A stretch of 64,000 nt of DNA from a bacterium 1XD42-1. Lineage in GTDB: Bacteria > Bacillota > Clostridia > Oscillospirales > Ruminococcaceae. Positions 34,821 to 43,667 of the stretch are shown one piece after another (positions within the stretch are counted from its first letter, which is position 1; the number at the start of each line of letters is the position of its first letter). The position numbers were made by a program, and so were the translations under genes. The stretch spans positions 1 to 64,000 of the forward strand of contig RAZJ01000012.1 in the NCBI GenBank assembly GCA_003612625.1, read 5' to 3'. The notes beneath the pieces are model-generated. The model saw nothing but the letters and a program-made list of their open reading frames with translations, made no database searches and was not told the origin of the DNA.

Positions 34821-35711
34821 ATGGAAATCAATGCTATGGCACGTGTGATGGAACTGCAAAGCCAGATCCGCCAAAAGGAAAAACAAACAACAGGGATTTA
34901 TGGTTCCTTCTTTGACTCGGTAGTGCAAGCCGCTTCTGTAACGCAAACAGAAGAATCTGCTCCAGCCCAGGCCATTTCTTTGGAAGAAATGCTAAAAGCG
35001 AGGCATCCCGGCCTTGTATATCATGTTTTTGATGCCAGCACCCCTTACTGGAGAACCAGGGAAGATTATCCTTTCCACCTGCTTTATCAGAAAAATATCA
35101 ATACGGAAGCTTTAGAAAATTGGAAGCCTTCCGGCCCTAATCCCGACCAGATTTCTCCCAATGTCCAGCGCAACCTTGCAGCAATCCCTCCCGGTGGTAA
35201 AGCTGTTATTATCCATCCAAAAGTCCAGGAACGTATGGAACAAGATCCGGAATATGCCAATCTGATTTACCAGCGGATTGAAAGCTGGTGGGCTTTTGAT
35301 ATTGCCCGCAATGAAGCAATTTTACCCGGCAGTACCGCTGGCATGTCCCAGGCCATTGCCATTGGAGAAGATGGCAATATTGCCAATGTACAGGCTTCCT
35401 CCGGGCCGTCTATGACGCGATCCAAACGGGAAGAAGAGGAAGGGCCTGATTTTTGGGAGCTGCGCAAAAACCGCCACGACTGGTATATGAAGTTATGGAT
35501 AGAAGAACAGCTTCAGCGCCGTTTAACGGCTTCTGCGCAACTGACTGCCACGGATCATGCCTCTTTTCCAAGTGCAAAAGCCCAGTTAATTGACATGCTA
35601 AACAATGACCAATTAAAATCCATTTTAGGCGATACCATTGCCGGGACTTCGGTTGATGAAGTCTTTGAACATACCCGGAAAGATGCTTTTGGCACAGCAT
35701 ATCTTTTATAA
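34821..35711 (+). CDS. Hypothetical protein, 296 residues
   Basis: I do not recognise this family. It is soluble, with no signal peptide or transmembrane helix. Visible features are an N-terminal helical start (MEINAMARVMELQSQIRQKE), a Tyr/Trp-rich block (YHVFDASTPYWRTREDYPF), a segment PPGGKAVIIHPKVQERMEQD and an acidic, charged middle (RSKREEEEGPDFWELRKNR). ATG follows AAAGGAG seven bases upstream, and a good promoter and a terminator enclose it, so it is a real single-gene unit. It stands between feoB and the EF-G paralogue, neither of which suggests a role. Confidence 0.7.
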   Translation: MEINAMARVMELQSQIRQKEKQTTGIYGSFFDSVVQAASVTQTEESAPAQAISLEEMLKARHPGLVYHVFDASTPYWRTREDYPFHLLYQKNINTEALENWKPSGPNPDQISPNVQRNLAAIPPGGKAVIIHPKVQERMEQDPEYANLIYQRIESWWAFDIARNEAILPGSTAGMSQAIAIGEDGNIANVQASSGPSMTRSKREEEEGPDFWELRKNRHDWYMKLWIEEQLQRRLTASAQLTATDHASFPSAKAQLIDMLNNDQLKSILGDTIAGTSVDEVFEHTRKDAFGTAYLL

Positions 35712-35785
35712 AAAAACTGTTTGGACTCCGTTGGGAGGGAACAGCTTTTGAGGCTTGAATGACGGACGGTCTCAAACCTAAAAAA

Positions 35786-35850
35786 CTCTCTTTGGAAAGG
35801 GTTCGCCGGAATATCCGGCACCTTTCCAAAGGGAGTCCTCTTTTTATTTT
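35786..35850. terminator. Bidirectional terminator between the hypothetical gene and the EF-G paralogue
   Basis: CTCTTTGGAAAGG (35788-35800) pairs with CCTTTCCAAAGGGAG (35821-35835), and an inner stem GCCGGA/TCCGGC closes the loop. A long T run follows on the plus strand (35838-35850) and an A run precedes on the left. Confidence 0.8.
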
Positions 35851-37927
35851 ATTCTTTTTCTTCGTTCATTGCTTTGGCTTGTGCAATGACAGCTTCTTCT
35901 AAATTGCTGGGCAGCAATTCATAACGGGCAAATGTCAGTTGGAAATTACCACGGCCCTGGGTGGTGGAACGGAGCATGGTTGCAAAATCACTCATTTCAC
36001 TCATGGGAACTTCCCCTTCGATCATCTGCAAACCGCTTTCATCTGGATTCATTCCCATAACACGACCCCGGCGCTTATTCAGTTCACTGATAATATCACC
36101 AGTGTTGGAATCCGGTACCCAGACTTTCAAACTGCCGATTGGCTCCAATAAAGCCGGGCTGGCCTGGGGCATAGCCGCTTTATATGCCAAAGATGCTGCT
36201 GTCTTAAATGCCATTTCAGAGGAGTCTACCGGATGGTAGCTGCCGTCCATTAAAACAGCCTTTAAGCCTACCATGGGATAGCCTGCCAAAATGCCATGTT
36301 TGACACATTCCTGCAAGCCCTTTTCTACGGCTGGGAAGAAGTTCCGCGGTACGGAGCCGCCAAAGACCTGCTCCTCAAAGATCAAATCCTCGCCGTCATG
36401 AGGAGAAAATTCAATCCATACATCACCATACTGGCCATGGCCGCCAGATTGTTTCTTATGTTTCCCCTGGACTTTGATTTTTTTCCGGATGGTTTCCCGG
36501 TAAGGAACACGGGGAGCCTCTAATTTTACGTCAACGCCAAATTTGCTTTTCAGCTTGGAAATAATCACATCCAGATGCTGTTCCCCTAAACCGGAAACGA
36601 CCTGCTGGTGGGTTTCATTGTTCTGCTCAAAGCGCATGGTCAAATCTTCTTCCATTAAGCGCTGCATTCCCTGTGCTACTTTGCCTTCGTCGCCTTTTTT
36701 CGTGACTTTAACTGCCATAGGCAGGCAAGGTTCCGGGAATTCCATCTTCGGTAGGGATACCACCCGTTTCGGATCACACAAGGTGTCCCCTGTAACGGTA
36801 GCAGACAATTTTGTAACCGCACCAATATCCCCAGCAGAAATAAATGCAGTATCTTCCTGTTTTTTGCCTAATGTATAAATCAGTTTCCCTAACCGTTCCG
36901 GTTCCCCTGTCCGGGCATTGATTGGCGCCATATCAGAGGATAATTTACCGGATACGACTTTGAAATAGCTCAACTTCCCGACAAACGGGTCAGCAACAGT
37001 TTTAAATACGTAAGCTGCCAAAGGCGCTTCATCCGTACATTCAATTTCAACCGGGTTGCCCTGGGAATCTACCCCGGTTTCCCCGCCTGCTTCCCAGGCT
37101 GACGGCAGATGATCGGCTAAGGAATCCAAAAGCATATCGATCCCTGCCAAAGTAACAGCAGATCCGCATAATACCGGCGTTATGGAATGATTATGAACGC
37201 CTACGTGAATCCCGCGAATGATTTCATCACGGGTAAAAGGTTCACCAGAAAAATATTTATCAAAAAGAGTTTCGTCCGCTTCTGCAACAGCTTCACTGAT
37301 GGCTACGGTTAAGCCTTCCAGACGGTGGGCCATATCCGGCATGGCAACTTCAGAAGCTTCCCCTTTTTCATTATAAGTATAAGCTTTATTATCTACTAAA
37401 TTTACATAACAGGACACTTTATCTCCATCCATCACCGGAACTACCAGTGGGCAGACAGACGGGCCAAAGGTTGCTTTTAATTCTTCCAGGACTTTATAGA
37501 AATCAGCATGGTCTGCATCCATCTTGTTTACAAAGATAATTTTAGAGCGTCCCATTTTCTGTGCCAGATTATAAGCCTTTTCCGCTCCAACGGTGACGCC
37601 GGAACGGGCAGATACCGTAATTAAAACATTGCCTGCGGCCCGTACCCCTTCATAGAAGCCTGCGGCAAAATCAAAAAGACCGGGAGTGTCAATCAAATTG
37701 ATTTTAACGCTGCCCCAAGGGAATGGTGCAACTGTGCTGGACACAGAACATTTTCTTTTTACTTCTTCAGGGTCATAGTCACAAACGGTATTCCCATCGG
37801 CTGTTTTGCCTAAACGGTCAGTTATGCCTGCTTTATAAAGCAGCGCTTCTGCCAGGGATGTTTTCCCACTGCCGCTATGCCCTGCAATCGCAACGTTGCG
37901 GATTTTACCTGCCAAATATTGCCTCAT
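35849..37927 (-). CDS. EF-G-like translational GTPase (EF-G2 type paralogue)
   Basis: A 692-residue protein with all EF-G domains. The GTPase motifs are GHSGSGKT (16-23), DTPG (80-83) and NKMD (134-137). The P-loop GHSGSGKT differs from the canonical AHIDAGKT of true EF-G; this form marks the EF-G2 paralogues of unclear function. The C-terminal domain IV-V is complete (PVDSSEMAFKTAASLAYKAA; RGRVMGMNPDESG). The genuine fusA is expected in the str operon elsewhere. ATG at 37927 follows AAGGAG. The gene has its own promoter and a structured leader. Confidence 0.88.
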   Translation of the reverse strand: MRQYLAGKIRNVAIAGHSGSGKTSLAEALLYKAGITDRLGKTADGNTVCDYDPEEVKRKCSVSSTVAPFPWGSVKINLIDTPGLFDFAAGFYEGVRAAGNVLITVSARSGVTVGAEKAYNLAQKMGRSKIIFVNKMDADHADFYKVLEELKATFGPSVCPLVVPVMDGDKVSCYVNLVDNKAYTYNEKGEASEVAMPDMAHRLEGLTVAISEAVAEADETLFDKYFSGEPFTRDEIIRGIHVGVHNHSITPVLCGSAVTLAGIDMLLDSLADHLPSAWEAGGETGVDSQGNPVEIECTDEAPLAAYVFKTVADPFVGKLSYFKVVSGKLSSDMAPINARTGEPERLGKLIYTLGKKQEDTAFISAGDIGAVTKLSATVTGDTLCDPKRVVSLPKMEFPEPCLPMAVKVTKKGDEGKVAQGMQRLMEEDLTMRFEQNNETHQQVVSGLGEQHLDVIISKLKSKFGVDVKLEAPRVPYRETIRKKIKVQGKHKKQSGGHGQYGDVWIEFSPHDGEDLIFEEQVFGGSVPRNFFPAVEKGLQECVKHGILAGYPMVGLKAVLMDGSYHPVDSSEMAFKTAASLAYKAAMPQASPALLEPIGSLKVWVPDSNTGDIISELNKRRGRVMGMNPDESGLQMIEGEVPMSEMSDFATMLRSTTQGRGNFQLTFARYELLPSNLEEAVIAQAKAMNEEKE

Positions 37928-37950
37928 ATATTATTACACTCCTTATATCT

Positions 37951-38019
37951 GGCGCAATCAAAATATCTGCGCCATTCTTGTTTTTACTCACCCCACGCAG
38001 GCGGGGAATGTTTCCCGCC
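37951..38019 (-). promoter_or_regulatory. Structured leader of the EF-G-like gene
   Basis: Two hairpins lie between promoter and start: GGCGGG-N8-CCCGCC within 38000-38019, and GGCGCA-N11-TGCGCC at 37951-37973, the latter just upstream of the ribosome site. They could influence translation; no known riboswitch was recognised. Confidence 0.45.
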
Positions 38020-38035
38020 AACATGACATAACTTT

Positions 38036-38064
38036 ATTATACCGTTCTGTTTGCTCTTTCGCAA
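38036..38064 (-). promoter_or_regulatory. Sigma-A promoter of the EF-G-like gene
   Basis: On the minus strand TTGCGA (38064-38059), 17 bp, TATAAT (38041-38036). Confidence 0.75.
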
Positions 38065-38159
38065 GGGAAAGAAGCCCTTCCTGCTGTATAAAAAATTTGC
38101 CAAATACTATCTAATTTGCATAAAATTTATAGAAAAATGATATTTTTGTCTATGCGAAA

Positions 38160-41012
38160 TCACATTTTGCCGAAATTCGACACCAGGAATGTGATCGCTA
38201 ATGCCCCCAGCCCATACAGCATTAAGGCATAGAAAGACGCCAATTCCAAAGACCCTGTGAAAATTAAGATAGCAACCAAGCCGTATCCTACAATAATCCC
38301 TACCAACTGGGTGATAGCCCCGGCCCGTACAGAACGGCATACACTTCCGGAAGCCCGCAATAACTGCAAAATCCCTGCAATCCCGCCATGATGGGCACAG
38401 CCTGCCGTAACATGATCCCGGTAACGGCTCAAGTAGCTGTATTCCGGATGGAGCTTTGCAGGCAATACCCGGACACTGCCTTTCCGGATGCCAAATACAG
38501 AAGATACTAAATCACTGGTAATATTCGGATCTGTGGTGTACAGGATAATGGAAACCCCTCTCCGTTCTAAAGCGGCCAACCGTTCCGCTGTCCGGACTTC
38601 TCCATTATAACTGATGACAAACATAGCTGATAATTCCCCGGAATTGGAAATGTATAAAACTTTGCGCCCACCCCGGGTATATCGGGCTTCAAAATCCCGG
38701 CTGGGACATTCTACTTCATGGTTCTGCATCAGTTCCCGGCCGCCGATCAGCACCCGTTTCCCGTCAACCCATGCCGAAATCCCCATGCCATCCTCATAAA
38801 TAATACTGTCAACCTTCTTCAGCATCCGCTGGTTGCCGCCAATCATATTCAAAAAGACTCCGGACATCAAACCTTTACAGGAAAGAATCACACTGGCCGC
38901 ATCCAGAATAGCTTCATCAATCCGTTTCTCCGCAAATACTTTCATTCCGTGAAGCTGTACGCTTTCCCCAGGGAATATGTCTTTTTCATCCAGAAGCACT
39001 GCTCCAACTGCGGCCAATTCTTCGGCGGTTTCATACCCCGCTAACATGGCGCCTTCCCCGCCTTTGCACAGCCACTTGGACATACGCCCTAACATCAAAT
39101 GAGGCACAATCGCGCTGGACAAAGGCGCACAGACACACATGGTTGCAGCAAAGCCGCTGACTGCCAAAACAGGATTTTTCGACAGGAATCCCGTTACACC
39201 GCCTATCAGCAAGGCACCTAAAAAGCCTACGGGAGCCGCCACACAATAGAAATTATCGCTGTAATCCCCTGTGTAGCTTTTGGAAAGAAACCCGGTAATA
39301 AAGCCTGTGGGGGCATGGTAGGCTACTTCGTCCACTTCAGGCCCCAATCCCCGGGAAAGCTCCCGGGCAAATTCCTTATTATAGACCGAAAGCATGGCAT
39401 ACATTTCCTTGCCGCTGGTCAGATATTTAAAATTCCTTCGTATCCTGGCGGTCAGCATCATTTTCCCGTATAAGGTAAACAAAAGGGCTAACATGGCTGT
39501 GGGAATATAAACGCTTACATCTTCTTCCATAAGCTGGTCGGGATAAATGATCAGTACAATTCCCTGAATGAGAACTGCTAATACTGCCAATGCCGCTGGT
39601 GTATCAGAATTGGCATGTAACCGGAACAAGGCCCCAAATCCTGTCCCGATAATATTGGAACAGGCTAACGCCCCAATGACACAAAGGCCCAGCAATACGC
39701 CCATAAAAACACGGGGGTGTAAATCCGGATAAATAATCTCAAAAGGCAGACCTAACAATTCATCCTCCTGCAAGCCGATTAAATCGGCAAAAGGCGGGCG
39801 CTTAATAGAGAATACCAGATAAGCGGTTACAAGGGTCAAAATTACCATGATAACTGACCGTACAAATAATCCAACAGCCTGCTTTTTCAAATCCTTTTCC
39901 ACATAGGGAGCGTCTTCCGGAACCGCAAAATCATCATCCGGCACAGGCTGTTCCATCATTTCCTGCTCCAAAAAGGACTGGTGCCACTGGCTCCGGGCTA
40001 AAATTTCCGGTTCTTCTTCCGGGGAAGCCCCCCCTGGATAAGGCGGGCGTTCTGCGGTTTCCTCCTGATCAAAGTCAAAATGAACCGCAAAATCCCCAGT
40101 CCGGGTGGAATCATTTGGAAAATCCTGCTGGACAGGAGGCGCATCATCTTCAAACCGGTTCATTCTTTGAGGCGGCTCCGGGGCATACTGGTTGTCCCCA
40201 TAATAGTTGCTGTCCTCATAAGGCGCCATATTTTCCGGTTCCGGCGCGCGGCTTTGTGCCCTGTAATTTTGCTGTCCGTAATCCTGTGCCTGGGCTCCAT
40301 AGCCGGGCGTTCCATAATTCTGCTGCCCGTAACCAGGTGTATTATTATAATCCTGCCTGCTGTAAGGTTCCGCCCCCTGGGGGAAATCTTCTGCCATATC
40401 TTCCGGGTTCTGCCAGTAAGAAGGTGCTTCCCTGGAAGGATATGGCGAAGGCTGGCGGGCCTGCTGGCGGCTGGCTGGCGGTGCCTGCCGGGGTTGGGGT
40501 TCCGGCTTTTGCCGGTTCACCGCTTTATTGAATATGGCTGTTTCCTGAGGGGCCTGTCTGCGGGAAGGTTTCTCCTGTTTTTGGGGGACTGCTTCCTGCC
40601 TGGGAGCCGGCTCCGGACGGCGGGATGGCCAGGTTTGCGGCGGCGGCTTTGTGCCCGATCCGCTTGGTACATCATAACGGCGGGGCTGGGGGGCTGGCGC
40701 CCTTCTGGGAGGCTCTGCCTGAGCTGGCTGGGACGGTGCCGGCGGCATGTACTGAGGGTATTTTTGCTGCTTCTGCCAGGGGTTTTCCCATCCGCTGTTG
40801 TATTGCGGTTCTTCTTCCATTGCCGGATATTCCGGTTCCGGCTCTGGCTCCGGGAATGGACGCCGGGCCTGCTGGGGACGCCGGACAGGAGGTAATTCCT
40901 GTTCCCCCATTTCTTCCGGCAGGGGATTCGCTTCAGGCGCCCCATAGGAGGAGGCTGCCTGGGCTTTTTTCTGGCGGATTTCTGCCAGAATATCATCTAC
41001 ATTATAAGACAA
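38160..41012 (-). CDS. Pseudo-P-type ATPase with long Pro/Gln-rich N-terminus
   Basis: A 950-residue protein. Residues 1-375 are low-complexity (Pro, Gln, Tyr, Arg; repeats such as QQNYGTPGYGAQ). Residues 380-520 hold several transmembrane helices. From about 565 the order follows a P1B-type ATPase: two helices with CVCAP (626-630) where CPC stands, KGGEGAMLAGYETAEELAAV, then LLDEKDIFPGE (673-683) where the phosphorylation motif DKTGTLT stands, then the nucleotide-domain text DGKRVLIGGRELMQNHEV (750-767) and LYTTDPN where TGD stands. GDGxNDxPAL is lost. The fold seems kept but catalysis lost. TTG start, AGGAGAGG upstream; 3 bp after rlmB, so co-transcribed. Confidence 0.7.
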   Translation of the reverse strand: MSYNVDDILAEIRQKKAQAASSYGAPEANPLPEEMGEQELPPVRRPQQARRPFPEPEPEPEYPAMEEEPQYNSGWENPWQKQQKYPQYMPPAPSQPAQAEPPRRAPAPQPRRYDVPSGSGTKPPPQTWPSRRPEPAPRQEAVPQKQEKPSRRQAPQETAIFNKAVNRQKPEPQPRQAPPASRQQARQPSPYPSREAPSYWQNPEDMAEDFPQGAEPYSRQDYNNTPGYGQQNYGTPGYGAQAQDYGQQNYRAQSRAPEPENMAPYEDSNYYGDNQYAPEPPQRMNRFEDDAPPVQQDFPNDSTRTGDFAVHFDFDQEETAERPPYPGGASPEEEPEILARSQWHQSFLEQEMMEQPVPDDDFAVPEDAPYVEKDLKKQAVGLFVRSVIMVILTLVTAYLVFSIKRPPFADLIGLQEDELLGLPFEIIYPDLHPRVFMGVLLGLCVIGALACSNIIGTGFGALFRLHANSDTPAALAVLAVLIQGIVLIIYPDQLMEEDVSVYIPTAMLALLFTLYGKMMLTARIRRNFKYLTSGKEMYAMLSVYNKEFARELSRGLGPEVDEVAYHAPTGFITGFLSKSYTGDYSDNFYCVAAPVGFLGALLIGGVTGFLSKNPVLAVSGFAATMCVCAPLSSAIVPHLMLGRMSKWLCKGGEGAMLAGYETAEELAAVGAVLLDEKDIFPGESVQLHGMKVFAEKRIDEAILDAASVILSCKGLMSGVFLNMIGGNQRMLKKVDSIIYEDGMGISAWVDGKRVLIGGRELMQNHEVECPSRDFEARYTRGGRKVLYISNSGELSAMFVISYNGEVRTAERLAALERRGVSIILYTTDPNITSDLVSSVFGIRKGSVRVLPAKLHPEYSYLSRYRDHVTAGCAHHGGIAGILQLLRASGSVCRSVRAGAITQLVGIIVGYGLVAILIFTGSLELASFYALMLYGLGALAITFLVSNFGKM

Positions 41013-41015
41013 TTC

Positions 41016-41813
41016 CTATCCTCTCCTTGACTCTTCCTGCTTTCCATCCAAACCGATGGCCTGCCTTTGCCGGACAGCTTCATAAATCAAAGCTCCGGCT
41101 GCAACAGAGGCATTCAGGGAATTTACTTTCCCCATCATCGGCAGGGATACCAGTCCGTCACAGTGCTCCCGCACCAGCCGAGAAAGCCCAAAGCCTTCTG
41201 AACCAATTACCAATCCAAAAGGCCCTTTCATATCTGTTTTATCCCAGGGCACCCCTGCCGAATCTGCACCGTAAATCCATATGCCTTTTTCTTTTAACAT
41301 TTTGATTGCATTGACTAAATTTGTAACACGGGCTATGGGCAAATGCTCTACTGCACCGGCGCTTGTCCGCCCTACTGTCGGCGTCAGCCCGCAGGAGCCT
41401 CTTTTCGGCAGAATGATGCCGTGCATACCTGCCGCTTCTGCTGTACGGATAATTGCCCCCAAGTTATGAGGGTCTTCTATACCGTCCGCTATCAGTAAAA
41501 AAGGAGGTTCTTCCCCAGCCCGCTGTAAAATTTCTTCTACGGTGCTGTATGAAAAGGCCGCTGCCAATGCCGCTACCCCCTGGTGGGGCAGGCCGCCGGA
41601 AAGGGCTTCCAGTTTTTCTGCTGTGACCCGTTTGACTGGGATTCCCTGTGCCCGGGCCATCTCAATGATCCGCCCTACTGGTCCGCCTTTGCCATTATCG
41701 CATATATATATACATTCTGTTTCCCGGCCGCCCTGCAATAATTCCGCTACCGCATTGCGGCCTAATACAAGATTGCTGCCTTCCTGATCCGGGGCCGGAT
41801 TCCTATTTCCCAT
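41016..41813 (-). CDS. rlmB: 23S rRNA 2'-O-methyltransferase of the RlmB/TrmH (SPOUT) family
   Basis: A 265-residue SPOUT enzyme. The N-terminal substrate-binding domain begins with VLGRNAVAELLQGG; the knotted SAM domain has DPHNLGAIIRTAEAAG, FGLVIGSEGFGLS and LPMMGKVNSLNASVAAG, the three TrmH motifs. It most likely methylates a guanosine in 23S rRNA. It is the first gene of a two-gene unit with the pseudo-ATPase. TATAAT with an upstream TG on the minus strand (41894-41889) is a probable extended -10. Confidence 0.9.
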   Translation of the reverse strand: MGNRNPAPDQEGSNLVLGRNAVAELLQGGRETECIYICDNGKGGPVGRIIEMARAQGIPVKRVTAEKLEALSGGLPHQGVAALAAAFSYSTVEEILQRAGEEPPFLLIADGIEDPHNLGAIIRTAEAAGMHGIILPKRGSCGLTPTVGRTSAGAVEHLPIARVTNLVNAIKMLKEKGIWIYGADSAGVPWDKTDMKGPFGLVIGSEGFGLSRLVREHCDGLVSLPMMGKVNSLNASVAAGALIYEAVRQRQAIGLDGKQEESRRG

Positions 41814-41968
41814 ATTTTTTCATTCCCTCACTTTTTCCGCATAACACGCATCTATTTCTTTTTATCCTTATATTTCTATATCCTTGTCATTATAGCATAC
41901 CGTCTTTCCATATGCCAGCTTTTCTCTCAGGATTTTCAGCAAAAGAAAAAATTTAACAAATAAACGAC

Positions 41969-42014
41969 AAAAAAAGCTCTGGAACTGGCTTTGAATCCAG
42001 TTTGCAGAGCTTTT
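41969..42014 (-). terminator. Terminator of the small membrane-protein gene at 42033
   Basis: On the minus strand AAAAGCTCTG (42014-42005) pairs with CAGAGCTTTT (41981-41972) and a TTT run follows. The loop contains a second short pairing (AACTGG/CCAGTT). Confidence 0.8.
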
Positions 42015-42032
42015 ATCTTTGCGGATTTCCTC

Positions 42033-42302
42033 TTAAAGCAGGAAAAATACTGCTGTTACTGCCGCACCTGCCAAGGCTGCCAGAGAAAGCCGCATGACAT
42101 CAAACCAAAACCTTCCCTTCCCCCGGGCCGGAGGATGGTATTCGATCTGGCCTAAATAGTCCCAGGCATGGGATTTCAACTTGTTTTTATCTTCCTCCGG
42201 CGCGTTGGGCCGCAGGAATAAAATCGCTTTTTCAAAATATTTATTGTCGGTACGCACCACTTCAATTACCTTTTGGCTGACGCCCTTTAGCAACAGGCCC
42301 AC
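42033..42302 (-). CDS. Small protein with one C-terminal transmembrane helix
   Basis: An 89-residue protein of unknown function: KVIEVVRTDNKYFEKAILFL at the start, a charged middle, then one hydrophobic helix at the C-terminus (about 70-89). It is predicted to be tail-anchored. The start is uncertain: GTG at 42302 almost touches GGGA. A terminator follows it, which supports a real gene. Confidence 0.6.
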   Translation of the reverse strand: MGLLLKGVSQKVIEVVRTDNKYFEKAILFLRPNAPEEDKNKLKSHAWDYLGQIEYHPPARGKGRFWFDVMRLSLAALAGAAVTAVFFLL

Positions 42303-42383
42303 TCCCTTTCCATAATCTACATCCTATTTTTGTCTGAAAGCTCCATTTTATTCTTTTGTCAAGGGCTATTTTTCACAAAAGGG

Positions 42384-42692
42384 TTTTCCACATTTTCCAC
42401 ATAGTTTTATACCAAAGGTATTGTGGTTTTTTTGAAACTTCGCTGGAATTTTTATAATACAGTGGAAAACTAGGTTGAAAATGGGGAAAACTTCGGTTTA
42501 AACGGTTTTCCGGCTGTTGAAAACACTTGTGGATTCCTTGGGGAAAACTATTCCAGTGAAAAATTCCATGGTTTACATCTGGTATTGTCCATTTTATGGC
42601 CGCTTTTTTTTTGTAAATATTCCATGAATTTCTATGAATTTTTCCTTTCAAATTGCGTCAATATCTGCTATACTGAAAAAACATTTTCCACA
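42384..42692. other. Cluster of DnaA-box-like nonamers in a 410-bp gap
   Basis: The gap 42303-42712 contains no gene but has TTTTCCACA exactly three times (42384-42392, 42393-42401 in tandem, 42684-42692) and nearby near-inverse copies (GTGGAAAA at 42462, TTGTGGATT at 42528). TTTTCCACA is one base from the DnaA box TTATCCACA. No dnaA, dnaN or rpmH gene is adjacent, so this is not recognisable as oriC. Confidence 0.4.
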
Positions 42693-42712
42693 ACGAAAGG
42701 AAGTGTTATTTT

Positions 42713-43555
42713 TTGCCTGCCACCCTCTTTCCACCGGAAGTGGAAAAGGCTGCGGATTGCCTGTCCATCCCACTTTCGACACTTTTCGACTTGGAAGCAA
42801 CCTTGGACTGCGGACAGGTGTTCCGCTGGGGAAAACAGCCCAACGGCCGTTTTTGGGTCGCTGCCGGGAAAGTTGTTTGTGAAATTTCACAATCCCAAAA
42901 TGCCCTCCATTTTTACGGAATATCCCAGGAAATCTTTGAAAGCTTCTGGAAGCCTTATTTTGATTTGGACCGGGATTATGAAAGCATCTGCCGCATCTTA
43001 TCTCAAGATCCCATCCTTGCTAAAGCCATTGATTATGCTCCAGGCATTCACATCCTCCATCAAGATCCCTGGGAAGCCCTTTGTTCCTTTATCATCAGCC
43101 AAAATAACAATATTCCCCGTATTAAAGGCATTCTTTCCCGGTTGTGCCAGGGCTGGGGAGCCTCTCTGGGAAATGATTATTATGCTTTTCCAGAACCGGA
43201 AACTCTGGCCCTTTGCACGCCGGAATCCCTGGGGGATTTACGGGCAGGGTTCCGGGCCAGATACCTGATTGACGCTGCCCAAAAAGTAGCTTCCGGCGCC
43301 GTGGATTTACAGGCTTTGCAGGTTCTGCCCTTGGAGGAAGCCCGCGCCCATTTGCGCCAGATTATAGGCGTAGGCCCTAAAGTTGCCGAATGTACCCTGC
43401 TTTATGGATGCGACCGCATGGAATGTTTCCCGGTGGATGTATGGATTGCCCGGGCAATGGAACGGCTATTCCCTCACGGTCTGCCGGAATGGGCGGCTCC
43501 CTGGGCCGGCATTGCCCAGCAGTATATTTTCCATTATATCCGCCATGAAAAATAA
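42713..43555 (+). CDS. 8-oxoguanine DNA glycosylase, Ogg1-like
   Basis: A 280-residue HhH-GPD glycosylase. The helix-hairpin-helix and catalytic region read IIGVGPKVAECTLLYG and CFPVDVWIARAM, placing catalytic Lys223 and Asp242. The N-terminal domain (FDLEATLDCGQVFRW) is that of the Ogg1 group; the enzyme should excise 8-oxoguanine and nick DNA. The start is TTG at 42713 after AAAGGAAG. A weak promoter with TATACT near 42670 precedes it. Confidence 0.88.
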   Translation: MPATLFPPEVEKAADCLSIPLSTLFDLEATLDCGQVFRWGKQPNGRFWVAAGKVVCEISQSQNALHFYGISQEIFESFWKPYFDLDRDYESICRILSQDPILAKAIDYAPGIHILHQDPWEALCSFIISQNNNIPRIKGILSRLCQGWGASLGNDYYAFPEPETLALCTPESLGDLRAGFRARYLIDAAQKVASGAVDLQALQVLPLEEARAHLRQIIGVGPKVAECTLLYGCDRMECFPVDVWIARAMERLFPHGLPEWAAPWAGIAQQYIFHYIRHEK

Positions 43556-43667
43556 AACGCCTTACCTGTAAAATGGATTGCATTTCCAAAAAGAACGCGC
43601 TATAATAATGGAGAGGATTCCGACAGAATCCATCATTTTCCGACAGATAACGGGAAGGTGAGCCATT

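Noticed and set aside
40080-41305. Long open frames on the plus strand opposite the Pro-rich region of the pseudo-ATPase
   Set aside because: They arise from the GC-rich, Pro/Gln-rich codons on the other strand and have no ribosome site; the minus frame continues through the full ATPase-like protein.
42303-42712. Replication origin
   Set aside because: DnaA-box-like words are present, but there is no dnaA, dnaN, recF, gyrB or rpmH gene nearby and no AT-rich unwinding block of the expected kind was identified.
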